The position numbers and the translations under genes were made by a program. The notes beneath the pieces were generated by a model that was given only the letters and a program-made list of their open reading frames with translations, was not told the origin of the DNA and ran no database searches. This document shows, piece after piece, positions 52,988-61,479 of a stretch of DNA of 64,000 nucleotides; position 1 is the stretch's first letter; each line of letters starts with the position of its first letter. The DNA is from Pseudobdellovibrionaceae bacterium (lineage in GTDB: Bacteria; Bdellovibrionota; Bdellovibrionia; Bdellovibrionales; Bdellovibrionaceae): positions 47,300-111,299 of the forward strand of contig JAOASS010000013.1 in the NCBI GenBank assembly GCA_030158485.1, read 5' to 3'.

Positions 52988-54381
52988 AGTGAGCTCCTTT
53001 TAAAGTAGAAAAGCAAAATAATACCCAAAGACATCACAGTCGAACCTAAGTATTTTAAAAATCGACCGGGATCATAATTCACAGATAAAATACTTGCGAC
53101 AGGCTTACCCATCTGATCATTTTGAAAGCTCGCTTGATAAAAAGTAAGACCTTTATACTTTAAAGGTTCATTCATCGATATGACGTGATCCGAGATATCG
53201 GGCACGCTGACGATACTTTTATACTCTTTCGCTTTTGAAATACCTTTGTAGGTTTCCATTTCAAAATTCTTCAACTGAACGGGAAATGACAAATCAATTC
53301 TTTTTTGAGAGTAGGCAATAATATAGACAGCGTTATCTGAAAAAAGCTTGAGCGTATCATTCAAGAGCACCCATTGTTCCTGATCTTTGTAAAGAATCTT
53401 AACCGCAGGAACTGTTAATTCTGTCGGTCCTTCTTTAAAAGTCAGATCCCACGTTTCACGAGCCTGCGGAAGTAACCTTAAAATTTTCAATTCAAAACCC
53501 ATCCACTTCAATGGAACGCTGTCTCCTTCGCTTAATTTCCATCTTTGCGCGGGCTCAGGATTATTTTTATCATAAGCCGTCACGATTAGTTTTTGATCTT
53601 GGATTTGAAAATGAAGCTGGTTGCGATCAGTCACCGCTGATTTCAAAGGCCCCATGGAAATCGTTAAGGGCCCAAGCTCAAGCTGATCCGAAGTGTGGGC
53701 ACTGCGCTGGTACAACCATTCAATCATTTGCGCTTGCCTGATCGAAGGATTGATCAGTTGAAACCGAACTGCCATTCCGTCACGGGGCAATTCAGATGCA
53801 ACAATTTCCCTTCGAGGAATCACAAATGGAGCATATTCAACAAACTGAAAAGCTTCCTTTTCCAATTGAAAGGTCAGGGGCTTATTTAAAGTTGGTGGAC
53901 TTGTAATAAAATCGACATTTTGTTGATAAAGACGAGTGTAATTTTGAGCGTCAAAAGAGCTGTAAATTTGAACTTCAGTGTCACCAATAACAACTTGCTG
54001 ACCACTGCTACCAATCGCAATTCGCATAGTTCCATCAAGCCCATATTGGTTCGTCATCCACTGGCCCAGGATGATAAAAATGATTCCGATGTGGGCCAGA
54101 ATAAATGACGAGTGTTTTTTTTCCCAAGGCCAGCGATCAATGATCACAGAAGTTAAGTTGATGATAAAAATTCCCATGACAATCATCATCCAATAAGATC
54201 GGTAAACTAATTTTTGAGCATGCTGAACGCCCAAACTTGCTTCTACAAAAGTTCCAATGGCCGAGACAACGCCAATTAAACAAATTGTAAATACAGCTAA
54301 TTTCAAAGAAGCCATTTTTTTAATAAGGCGGCGAAATAAAGATTTTTGAGTTTTATCCTGAGTTGTTTTCAATACCGGCAA
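52966..54381 (-). CDS. resB: System II cytochrome c biogenesis protein ResB (CcsB)
   Basis: Partner of CcsA. Four helices (about 30-50, 65-82, 90-110 and 440-462) flank a large periplasmic domain. MASLKLAVFTICLIGVVSAI near the N-terminus, ILAHIGIIFIILGQWMTNQY, and the C-terminal EPLKYKGLTFYQASFQ and VNYDPGRFLKYLGSTVMSLG are ResB family blocks. The adjacent act operon encodes six predicted c-type heme sites that this pair would mature. Confidence 0.9.
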   Translation of the reverse strand: MPVLKTTQDKTQKSLFRRLIKKMASLKLAVFTICLIGVVSAIGTFVEASLGVQHAQKLVYRSYWMMIVMGIFIINLTSVIIDRWPWEKKHSSFILAHIGIIFIILGQWMTNQYGLDGTMRIAIGSSGQQVVIGDTEVQIYSSFDAQNYTRLYQQNVDFITSPPTLNKPLTFQLEKEAFQFVEYAPFVIPRREIVASELPRDGMAVRFQLINPSIRQAQMIEWLYQRSAHTSDQLELGPLTISMGPLKSAVTDRNQLHFQIQDQKLIVTAYDKNNPEPAQRWKLSEGDSVPLKWMGFELKILRLLPQARETWDLTFKEGPTELTVPAVKILYKDQEQWVLLNDTLKLFSDNAVYIIAYSQKRIDLSFPVQLKNFEMETYKGISKAKEYKSIVSVPDISDHVISMNEPLKYKGLTFYQASFQNDQMGKPVASILSVNYDPGRFLKYLGSTVMSLGIILLFYFKRSSLWSSKKD

Positions 54382-54434
54382 ATTTAATTGAGCTTATCGA
54401 TAAAATCTATGGAAACAGTTTATGACGCTAAAGG

Positions 54435-55235
54435 CTACGCAATTCCCTGAAGCACGGCTTCGATTGCTTTTCGAATCTGAACTTGAACTCCAATATGAGA
54501 ATCTTTTAATTTTTTTGTTTTTTCGTTCATATATAATTCACGATTGATTTCGACTTGAATCGCATGGTGGTTTTCGAGCGGTTTTCCATATTGTTCAGTC
54601 AAACGGCCTCCGTAGTAAGGCCAATTATAGCCCACTTGAAATCCCGCTTCCTCATAACACTTCATCACGAGATTTTTAAATTCTTCAGAACAACTTTTGC
54701 CCAAGCTATCACTAATCACAATATCTGCACGCCTTTGCCCTGGGTCGCGATGTTGTTTTGTGCCCACGGATGGCATACTGTGCACATCTAAATGATAAAC
54801 GATTCCGTTCACTTTTTTTAGCCGAGCCGCTAAACCTTGAACTTGATGATGAAAAGGTTGATAAATTTTTTGCACAAGCTTTTCATGAGTCTCGATTGAC
54901 ATCGGCTGCGGCATAAGCTGAATTTCAGTTGTTGTCATAACCCAGTGAAAACCCCGAAGATGGGGGCCCGCAGGTACATTATGACCTAAAACCGATCCCG
55001 CATCCACATCATCTGCCAAGCGATTCAGATCTCCTGCATAACGGTGCCAATTCGTTTTAACAGAAGGAATTTCAAATTCATTTAAAAGAGGCTCATAAAG
55101 CAAATCAACATAGCGATCAACATCGCACATTAAGATTTCTTCGGGTAAAGCTTTAAGCCAAGGCGCTTCGGCTGGAACCTCTTCCCCCGAATGAGGAATT
55201 GTGATCATTAAATTTTTTGCTTTTATTTTTTCCAT
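54435..55235 (-). CDS. N-formylglutamate amidohydrolase family protein
   Basis: Zinc-type hydrolase of N-formylglutamate or similar N-acyl amino acids. Motifs are ITIPHSGEEVPAEAPW, CDVDRYVDLLYEPLL, NRLADDVDAGSV, VYHLDVHSMPSVGTKQHRDP and AIQVEINRELYMNE. The 266 residues fit. No histidine-degradation genes are nearby, so the physiological substrate is open. No ribosome-binding site; a -10-like CATGAT ends 8 nt before the ATG. Confidence 0.85.
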   Translation of the reverse strand: MEKIKAKNLMITIPHSGEEVPAEAPWLKALPEEILMCDVDRYVDLLYEPLLNEFEIPSVKTNWHRYAGDLNRLADDVDAGSVLGHNVPAGPHLRGFHWVMTTTEIQLMPQPMSIETHEKLVQKIYQPFHHQVQGLAARLKKVNGIVYHLDVHSMPSVGTKQHRDPGQRRADIVISDSLGKSCSEEFKNLVMKCYEEAGFQVGYNWPYYGGRLTEQYGKPLENHHAIQVEINRELYMNEKTKKLKDSHIGVQVQIRKAIEAVLQGIA

Positions 55236-55243
55236 ACTGAAGA

Positions 55244-55272
55244 ATCATGACATGACCTTCAAGTCAGAACAA
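55244..55272 (-). promoter_or_regulatory. Probable promoter of the N-formylglutamate amidohydrolase gene, leaderless layout
   Basis: On the minus strand TTGTTC (55272-55267), a 17-bp spacer and CATGAT (55249-55244), ending 8 nt before the ATG at 55235. It is back to back with the pduO promoter. Confidence 0.4.
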
Positions 55273-55301
55273 GTTTTAACAATCAATCGCGGACATTGTC
55301 G

Positions 55302-55332
55302 TTGACACAAGGACCCCCGATTCCCTGATAAT
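55302..55332 (+). promoter_or_regulatory. Probable pduO promoter, leaderless layout
   Basis: A perfect TTGACA at 55302-55307 and GATAAT at 55327-55332 (19-bp spacer). The -10 box ends 6 nt before the ATG at 55339, with no Shine-Dalgarno sequence between. Confidence 0.5.
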
Positions 55333-55338
55333 GCTCGT

Positions 55339-55926
55339 ATGAGCGAAATAAAAAAAGCTTCTATTTATACAAAAAAAGGGGACTCTGGTCAAACCAGTCT
55401 TGTTGATGGACAACTTGTTCCAAAGTCACACAATCGCGTCGAAGCTTACGGGGACATCGACGAACTCAATTCTGTTATCGGAGTATTTAAACAATCCCTG
55501 GTTTCGCATCCGATCTTACATGATTTAAATCCGATTCTTTTTAAAATCCAAAATCACCTTTTCAATATTGGAAGCCTTCTCGCTTGTGAAGACGAAAAAA
55601 TTCTGACTCTGCTTCCTTCCCTTGATTTGAACCATATCAACTGGCTTGAAAAGCAAATCGATATTTTGAATGACCCCTTACCTGCTTTAAAAGAATTTAT
55701 TTTACCGGGTGGACACGAAGCTGCCGCATGGGCTCATATGGCCCGAACCGTCTGCCGCAGGGCCGAAAGAAAAGTGGCACAGATTTTATCCGATTCGCAA
55801 ACACTTGGCTCTTCAGGGAATCTTCTTATTTACTTAAATCGCCTGAGTGATTTTTTCTTCACTGCGGCCCGCTGGATTCATTTAAAAAGTCAAATCGCTG
55901 AAGTCAGATGGGATTCAAAAGCATGA
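55339..55926 (+). CDS. pduO: PduO-type cob(I)alamin adenosyltransferase
   Basis: Makes adenosylcobalamin from cob(I)alamin and ATP. The ATP loop is IYTKKGDSGQTSLVDGQ; VEAYGDIDELNSVIGVFK, WAHMARTVCRRAERKVAQI and LIYLNRLSDFFFTAARWIH are family hallmarks (Arg and Asp of the active site). The 195 residues are normal. First gene of a coupled plus-strand run. No B12-dependent enzyme or riboswitch is visible in the window. Confidence 0.92.
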   Translation: MSEIKKASIYTKKGDSGQTSLVDGQLVPKSHNRVEAYGDIDELNSVIGVFKQSLVSHPILHDLNPILFKIQNHLFNIGSLLACEDEKILTLLPSLDLNHINWLEKQIDILNDPLPALKEFILPGGHEAAAWAHMARTVCRRAERKVAQILSDSQTLGSSGNLLIYLNRLSDFFFTAARWIHLKSQIAEVRWDSKA

Positions 55927-57053
55927 ATCTGGAAATCGCTCGCCCTGAAGACAGTTGGGAATTAAAACAGTTTTTTAAAAACTTCACGATGGGCGAGTTA
56001 ATCGAGCTTAAAATTGATCGGCCCGATGATTTTTTTATTCCCTATGATATTCAATCAGATTCTCACGTGACGTATGTCCTCAGGGACCCAACAGATAAAA
56101 GTATCCAAGGAGTCGCAACTTTTGTAATTCGCAATGTTTGGCTGAATCAAAAAATTCAAACCATCGCAATCGCCCGGGATTTGCGAATTCTCCCGACTCG
56201 AGCTGCAATCGTATCTTGGGGCCAGTATTTTATGCCGGTCTTAGATGAAATCAAAAAAGCTTACAATGTCGACCAGTTTTTTTCTGTTCTGAATATGAAA
56301 GAAGCTAAAGTTCTGAACACTTTCATTCGACCTCGGCACCAAAAGCGGCCCTGGCCCCGCTACCAACTTTTTAGACGCTTTAACCTTGTTAGCGTTCATG
56401 GAGTCTTGCCCTTTACAAAAAATCCGCTTCCTCACATGAGAATTCGCAAAGTGGACCCAAGCTTGCATGAAGATCTGTTGTATTACATCGTGAACAAAAA
56501 AAGAGAAAAGGAACTTTCTCCGATCTATGACAAGTCCAGTGCCGAAGAATTTATTGATCGCTGGAAAGGTCTCAGCTTAAATGATTTTTATGTTGCTCTT
56601 GACTCGGAAAACCGAATCGTCGGCTGCGTTGCGCCTTGGTCATCAGCTGCTATTCAAGAATTTATCCCCCATCATTACAATCAAGTGGCACACAACTTTC
56701 GCCAATTCTTAAAGTTTGGCAAGTGGCTTGGCTGGACTCGAACGTTAACGAAGCCCGCATCTCGACTTAAAACAGAAGCTTCACTTAACTTTCGATATCT
56801 CACTTGTTTTTTGTCTGATAACGAAGATATTTTTGAAGCTCTTCTCTGGAGAGTCTTTCAAGAAGTTCACTCTCACGAGTTCCTCGTCTACTTGCAAATG
56901 AAGCCTGACCTTTATACGCGTCCACCTCGCGGCTGGATTTCAGCCAAACTTCCTTACGGACTTTATTGCCTTTTGCCGCCCGGACAAGAAGCCCCCGATT
57001 TCCTGCATCCCTCAAACGAAGCTTTGTGTGATTGGGAAGCATTTCATGTTTAA
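55923..57053 (+). CDS. GNAT-like acyltransferase, unknown substrate
   Basis: The N-terminus (LEIARPEDSWELKQFFKNFT) and a strand-helix with TFVIRNVWLNQKIQTIAIAR, RDLRILPTRAAIVSWG resemble GNAT acetyltransferases, with a second GNAT-like region near residues 175-250 (MRIRKVDPSLHEDLLYYIVN; FYVALDSENRIVGCVAPW). This suggests a tandem GNAT of 377 residues. I use ATG 55923, whose ATGA overlaps the pduO stop. Substrate is unknown and the family call is moderate. Confidence 0.6.
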   Translation: MNLEIARPEDSWELKQFFKNFTMGELIELKIDRPDDFFIPYDIQSDSHVTYVLRDPTDKSIQGVATFVIRNVWLNQKIQTIAIARDLRILPTRAAIVSWGQYFMPVLDEIKKAYNVDQFFSVLNMKEAKVLNTFIRPRHQKRPWPRYQLFRRFNLVSVHGVLPFTKNPLPHMRIRKVDPSLHEDLLYYIVNKKREKELSPIYDKSSAEEFIDRWKGLSLNDFYVALDSENRIVGCVAPWSSAAIQEFIPHHYNQVAHNFRQFLKFGKWLGWTRTLTKPASRLKTEASLNFRYLTCFLSDNEDIFEALLWRVFQEVHSHEFLVYLQMKPDLYTRPPRGWISAKLPYGLYCLLPPGQEAPDFLHPSNEALCDWEAFHV

Positions 57054-58449
57054 GCAAGCGTCACAAAAGTCAGTGCTCCTTTTTTTTTTCGTTTATATCC
57101 TGACTTGTTTTGCAAATCCCGGATTCATGGGAACGGATGAATATTGGACTGGCATCACTCGCTATGTCCCGGCCCAAGAAAAAAACCTTCATAATATATT
57201 ACAGGCTGATGATGTTAAATCACCAACCCAACTCATGCCACTCTTAGGTCTTTCACATTTGGCTTTGGGCCTAGGGCTTGAAGCCCCTTACGAGCAATAT
57301 CGATTTGTTCAAATTTTCATAGGTCTTTTTTCGGCACTTCTGATGGCTTTTTGCCTACTTCGATTCTTACCGCAGGAAAAACACACATTTGTCTTTTTAA
57401 GTTTTACATTTTATTTTGCAAGCGCTTTTGCATTGACTCGTCCCATGTATGAATCCATGAGCGCCCCTTGGATTTTGATGAGCGCTTTAAGCCTGAAAGA
57501 ATATCTGAAGACTCCTCAGCTTAAATGGATTGGGACTTCTGTTGCGGCCATCAGCATCGCTTTTCTGTTGCGGCCTCAAACTGGGATTTGCGCTTTTGCT
57601 ATTATAGGGTTTCTAACTTGGAAAAAAGACTGGAAAGCTTTACTAGTGGCTTCATTTTTAGGTTTTTTATTTTTTATTTTAGCAGGTTTTCCTGATTTAT
57701 ACTTAAGATCAGGTTTTCATTCTTCTTTAAAAAATATTCTGCTTTATAATGTCAAATTCGGCACTTTGTATTCTCAACAACCTTGGTTTTTCTATATTCC
57801 TTTGGTTTTCTTTATGATGTGGGGGCCCTTTTGGATTTCAAAAAAAACACGACATCTGATCAAGTCCACTTGGGATGATCACAAAATTTACTGGGTCTAT
57901 ATAATTTTACTTGTTGGGTTGCACTCATTCTTTCCCCAAAAGTGGGAACGATTTGTAATCCCGGTACTCGGACTCATGATTCTGATCATGGCAGACTGGC
58001 TCAAATATGAATGGAATCAAGGATCAAAAAAGCGCGTTTGGCTTTTAGCAACTTTGAACGGGCTTTTTTGGGTCCCTTCCACCTTTTTTCCAGCTCAAAA
58101 AAATTTGATTGATCTCTCTCGCTACTTAGATTCCCATACTGAAATAAAAGAAATCTTAAGATACAAAAAAAGCCCCCAATGGATCACAGAAGTTTTCATC
58201 AGTAGAACTGACTGGAAGTGGACTGAAATCGAATCACTGCCAACCGAACCTCTCAAGTGCGACTCAAGACTGGTGATGAATCTAACAGATTACAAAAACT
58301 TAGTTCCGAAACTTGATTTAGAAATGACTTTTGAAACAAATTTAATTGAAAAAATTGCTTACAAACTAAATCCAGAAAAAAACTTACGAAGAACGCCTCT
58401 CGTATTACTGAAAGACTCCCGTTGCGTAAACTTTGGTTTTAATTTGTAA
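57046..58449 (+). CDS. Multi-spanning GT-C-like (GT22-like) glycosyltransferase
   Basis: About ten hydrophobic helices in 467 residues, with an acidic pair in the first periplasmic loop (NPGFMGTDEYWTGI), as in GT-C enzymes of the GT22/PIG-B type that transfer sugars from polyprenyl phosphates. LLRPQTGICAFAIIGFLTW and FFPQKWERFVIPVLGLMILI are further GT22-like blocks. Start ATG 57046 overlaps the preceding gene by 8 bp and has GGGAAG upstream; the GTG at 57028 is less likely. Sugar and acceptor are unknown. Confidence 0.65.
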   Translation: MFKQASQKSVLLFFFVYILTCFANPGFMGTDEYWTGITRYVPAQEKNLHNILQADDVKSPTQLMPLLGLSHLALGLGLEAPYEQYRFVQIFIGLFSALLMAFCLLRFLPQEKHTFVFLSFTFYFASAFALTRPMYESMSAPWILMSALSLKEYLKTPQLKWIGTSVAAISIAFLLRPQTGICAFAIIGFLTWKKDWKALLVASFLGFLFFILAGFPDLYLRSGFHSSLKNILLYNVKFGTLYSQQPWFFYIPLVFFMMWGPFWISKKTRHLIKSTWDDHKIYWVYIILLVGLHSFFPQKWERFVIPVLGLMILIMADWLKYEWNQGSKKRVWLLATLNGLFWVPSTFFPAQKNLIDLSRYLDSHTEIKEILRYKKSPQWITEVFISRTDWKWTEIESLPTEPLKCDSRLVMNLTDYKNLVPKLDLEMTFETNLIEKIAYKLNPEKNLRRTPLVLLKDSRCVNFGFNL

Positions 58450-58466
58450 CAAAAGGAATTTTGTTT

Positions 58467-59396
58467 ATGAAACAACAAGAAAAACTATTTGAAAAATTCA
58501 AGTGGATTGATATTGAAAAACCAGATGCCGCTGGAATCGCCCGACTTTCAAAAGAAATTGGCCTCAATGAAAAAATGGCACGACTCACTTTAGATCCAGA
58601 ATATTTACCTAAAGTTCATTTTCTTAATAACAATGAGCTGTTTTTAGTTTTTCGCGTGATTGACCCTAAACCCCGACAAAATGCCGATTCAATTCCTGAG
58701 CTCACGACAAAAGTTTCATTTTATGTTAGGGACCAACTCATTGTTTCTTTACATCGACAAAAATTAGATTTTCTTGAAAAAATATTTAATGAGTCTTCTC
58801 AAAGCCTGAGTCAGACAGAATTTTTAAGTGAATTGATTTGGCAAGTCGTACAAACTTTTGATGCTCCCCTTTTGGATCTGCAATCAAAGTTAGATCAGTT
58901 CGATGAAAAAATATTTTCACCGACAAAATCAAAACGTTTAGTTCGCGAAGGCTATTTTTTAAAAAGACATTCGACAAGCTTCAAAAAAGTACTGAAGTTC
59001 ACGATCGACAACGTTGTTAAACTAACAGACCGCGGAAGCGTGAATGAAAAACGCCTCCAAGAGTCAAGAGACTATTTAGAAAGACTCATTTTTTATGCCG
59101 AAGATGTTTTTGAAAACGTCACAAGTTTACTTAATATTTATATTTCTCTCGTGTCGCAAAAAACGAACGAAGCCTCTTTTAAAACCAACGAAGTTATGCG
59201 AGTTCTTACAGTTTTTTCTCTATTTTTCTTACCGTTGAATTTTATGGCCGGAGTCTACGGTATGAACTTTGAAAATATGCCTGAACTCAAAAACCCCAAC
59301 GGCTACTATCTTATTTTAAGCTTTATGCTTGTTTTTTCGATTTTACTTTTTGTTTATGTTTGGAAAAAAGGCTGGCTCAAATCTTCTGAAAATTAA
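58467..59396 (+). CDS. corA: CorA-family divalent metal ion (Mg2+) channel
   Basis: The cytosolic funnel of about 245 residues is followed by two C-terminal helices with the selectivity motif GMN (265-267; VYGMNFENMPEL). LLNIYISLVSQKTNEASFKT and FLPLNFMAGVYG precede it, and the basic end KKGW follows. The start ATG 58467 has AAAAGGA upstream. It lies 17 bp after the glycosyltransferase gene and converges on an unknown gene with 2 bp between. Confidence 0.9.
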   Translation: MKQQEKLFEKFKWIDIEKPDAAGIARLSKEIGLNEKMARLTLDPEYLPKVHFLNNNELFLVFRVIDPKPRQNADSIPELTTKVSFYVRDQLIVSLHRQKLDFLEKIFNESSQSLSQTEFLSELIWQVVQTFDAPLLDLQSKLDQFDEKIFSPTKSKRLVREGYFLKRHSTSFKKVLKFTIDNVVKLTDRGSVNEKRLQESRDYLERLIFYAEDVFENVTSLLNIYISLVSQKTNEASFKTNEVMRVLTVFSLFFLPLNFMAGVYGMNFENMPELKNPNGYYLILSFMLVFSILLFVYVWKKGWLKSSEN

Positions 59397-59398
59397 TT

Positions 59399-59731
59399 TT
59401 AAAAAGTCACACCTGTGATAGATTCACAAACAGTCTGCTGAGCTTTCCAACGGCTGTTGTCTTTTTTTATGAAAACACCACAGTGGTATTCGATGTAACT
59501 ACCCACCACATAGGATTCTGCATAAACTTCTGCTTCGACTAAATAATCTACACCCACTGTTGATATCTTGTTAAAAGTTTCGAGCTTTACAACTTTTACT
59601 TGGCGACCAGATGTAAAAAAATACTGATGAATGGAGTCCCGAGCTTCAGCTGCCAAATTGCTTCTGACCGAAGACCTCGCTTGGGAAAAAGCTAAGAAAA
59701 GACTGATTAGAGCAAAACTAAATGACCCCAT
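59399..59731 (-). CDS. Small exported protein, unknown function
   Basis: Starting at ATG 59731 gives about 110 residues with a signal peptide (MGSFSFALISLFLAFSQARS) and a small beta-rich domain containing two Cys (YHCGVFIKK; QQTVCESIT). The longer frame (59764) adds 11 residues ahead of the signal. It resembles NTF2-like or immunoglobulin-like small periplasmic domains only in a general way. Confidence 0.55.
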   Translation of the reverse strand: MGSFSFALISLFLAFSQARSSVRSNLAAEARDSIHQYFFTSGRQVKVVKLETFNKISTVGVDYLVEAEVYAESYVVGSYIEYHCGVFIKKDNSRWKAQQTVCESITGVTF

Positions 59732-59792
59732 GCCCTGATCTAACCTGCCTACCGCTTGAGTCAATACTTTAATTTTTTAAACTTGTTCCAAC

Positions 59793-60341
59793 TTAGTGAC
59801 GCGACAAATCAATGTCGAAAAAAGTGTCCTTTTGGCTGTTTGGGTTTGCGATCTCTGACCAAAACCAACGTAATTTGGAATCTTGGCTGATGACATCAAT
59901 TAAAATGACGTCGCAATTGAGCTTCAAGTTTTTTTGAATTCTATCGAGATGAATTTTTAAATCATCAAAGCCTGGACCCACGACGTAAATTTCGATTCTG
60001 GGCTTAGATTGCAAAAGTGGAACAAATAGATTTTCAAGAGACATCGAATCTTCTAAACGAGTTCGCTTGAACAAGCTGGAGTATTTAAAGCCTGTTTTCC
60101 GGAGTCGCGCAAAAAGACCTTTTTGTACAACTGCCACCCAATCCTGGAATGCCTCTTTCAGATGAGTATTCTTGATATCATTCAATCCCAAAAAAGCCAT
60201 CATTGGATCTTGACACTGAAGCTTGGCCGGCAATTTTACTTTTCTGATTTCAGATAAAACTTCTGGAATCCGCACAAGCTGTCTTCTCACTTGTTCATCT
60301 AAGAGCGATGTTCCTGAAGTAAAATAAAGCAGCTTCATCAC
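59793..60341 (-). CDS. Conserved-looking cytoplasmic protein, unknown function
   Basis: The 182-residue product has no signal peptide or membrane segment. A strand-rich start (MMKLLYFTSGTSLLDEQVRR) and a later VVGPGFDDLKIHLDRIQKNL with DVILIDVISQDSKLRWF suggest a small alpha/beta fold, perhaps receiver-like. Nothing more can be said. Divergent from gspC. Confidence 0.55.
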   Translation of the reverse strand: MMKLLYFTSGTSLLDEQVRRQLVRIPEVLSEIRKVKLPAKLQCQDPMMAFLGLNDIKNTHLKEAFQDWVAVVQKGLFARLRKTGFKYSSLFKRTRLEDSMSLENLFVPLLQSKPRIEIYVVGPGFDDLKIHLDRIQKNLKLNCDVILIDVISQDSKLRWFWSEIANPNSQKDTFFDIDLSRH

Positions 60342-60417
60342 CTTATCCTATCAGCATTTGCAGGAAATTTGCTTTTGATTTTCCTTGAAATCGAGAGCGA
60401 AACTAGACTTAAGACAG

Positions 60418-60445
60418 GTCTGGTTTTAAGTGCTTCAAACCAGAC
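60418..60445. promoter_or_regulatory. Inverted repeat upstream of gspC
   Basis: GTCTGGTTT (60418-60426) and AAACCAGAC (60437-60445) form a perfect 9-bp inverted repeat with a 10-nt spacer, in the divergent gap before gspC. No T-run follows on either strand, so an operator or leader hairpin is more likely than a terminator. Confidence 0.5.
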
Positions 60446-60539
60446 TATTTGGTAACTTTTTAAAGAGTGAATTGTTGAAATTCACTTGAGATCTTTTACG
60501 GATGAAAAATCTCAAAAAAGAAAAGGAAATGTTGAGCAC

Positions 60540-61448
60540 GTGAGCAAGTCTTCAAAGCGCGCAGGTCAAAATCAAGTGGCTCCCTGGGGACACAAGTACT
60601 GGCCACTTTTTTTCTTTTTAGTATTGGGATTGTTCACGGCCGATCTTTTGATTTTAGCTTTGCGTGATAAATTCTTGCCAACGCAAGTTCCCCCGACAAA
60701 GCCCCTTCAAAAGTTTGCAGACGAAACTCCTGGTCGTGGTGCCTATCAGGGAATTATCACAAGAAATATTTTTAACTCGGATAATATCATACCCGATCCG
60801 CTTCGCACTGAAGGACAAGAAAAAACACAAGATGCGGCACCCGTTTTGTCTTCACTACCACTTGCTCTGGTGGGAACACTTGTTCATTCCAATCCAGAAA
60901 AATCAATTGCTGCAATCGAAATTAAAGGCAAAAGCCAAGTTCTATCTTACGGAGTTAAGCAAGACGTTGATAGTATTGCCGTGATCGAAAGTATTGAACG
61001 CGGCAAAGTCATCATTCGAAATAATAATAACGGTCGACTTGAGTATATCGAACTGACTCAGCAATCAAAATTGGCTTTCGAATCAGCAAAACCTTCAAGC
61101 ACAACAGAGATTAAACAAGTGGCCGAAGGTCAATTTGAATTAAAAAAAGCAGACTTAGATAAATATCTGAATGATTTGCCAAACTTACTTATGCAAGCTC
61201 GAGCTGTTCCGGCCAGACGACCTGGCACAGGCGAAACTTATGGCTTCAGGGTACTTGAAGTTCAACCCAACAGCGTTCTAGCACAAATTGTAAAACCAAT
61301 GGACGTTATCACCGGAGTCAATGGCTCTCCTGTGACTTCGATTCAACAAGCGATGGAATTATATAATGCGATGAAAAATTCGCCACGCGTTTGCATGAAT
61401 GTTGAGCGAGACGGACGAAGTGTAGAAAATTGTTATTCAATTCGATAA
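60540..61448 (+). CDS. gspC: Type II secretion system inner-membrane protein GspC with PDZ domain
   Basis: Links the inner-membrane platform to the secretin. One N-terminal helix (YWPLFFFLVLGLFTADLLIL), a linker, an HR domain (LPLALVGTLVHSNPEKSIAA to IIRNNNNGRLEYIEL) and a C-terminal PDZ domain (YGFRVLEVQPNSVLAQIVKP; PRVCMNVERDG). The start is uncertain: GTG 60540 in frame with AGGA 12 nt upstream is preferred, while a TTG at 60486 extends the frame. gspD follows after 31 bp. Confidence 0.85.
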   Translation: MSKSSKRAGQNQVAPWGHKYWPLFFFLVLGLFTADLLILALRDKFLPTQVPPTKPLQKFADETPGRGAYQGIITRNIFNSDNIIPDPLRTEGQEKTQDAAPVLSSLPLALVGTLVHSNPEKSIAAIEIKGKSQVLSYGVKQDVDSIAVIESIERGKVIIRNNNNGRLEYIELTQQSKLAFESAKPSSTTEIKQVAEGQFELKKADLDKYLNDLPNLLMQARAVPARRPGTGETYGFRVLEVQPNSVLAQIVKPMDVITGVNGSPVTSIQQAMELYNAMKNSPRVCMNVERDGRSVENCYSIR

Positions 61449-61479
61449 AGTTCCAAACCCAAAGTAGAGGTGGTTTAAA

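Noticed and set aside
55236..55338. Cobalamin riboswitch before the adenosyltransferase gene
   Set aside because: The gap is only about 100 bp, is filled by two divergent promoters, and has no B12-box-like sequence.
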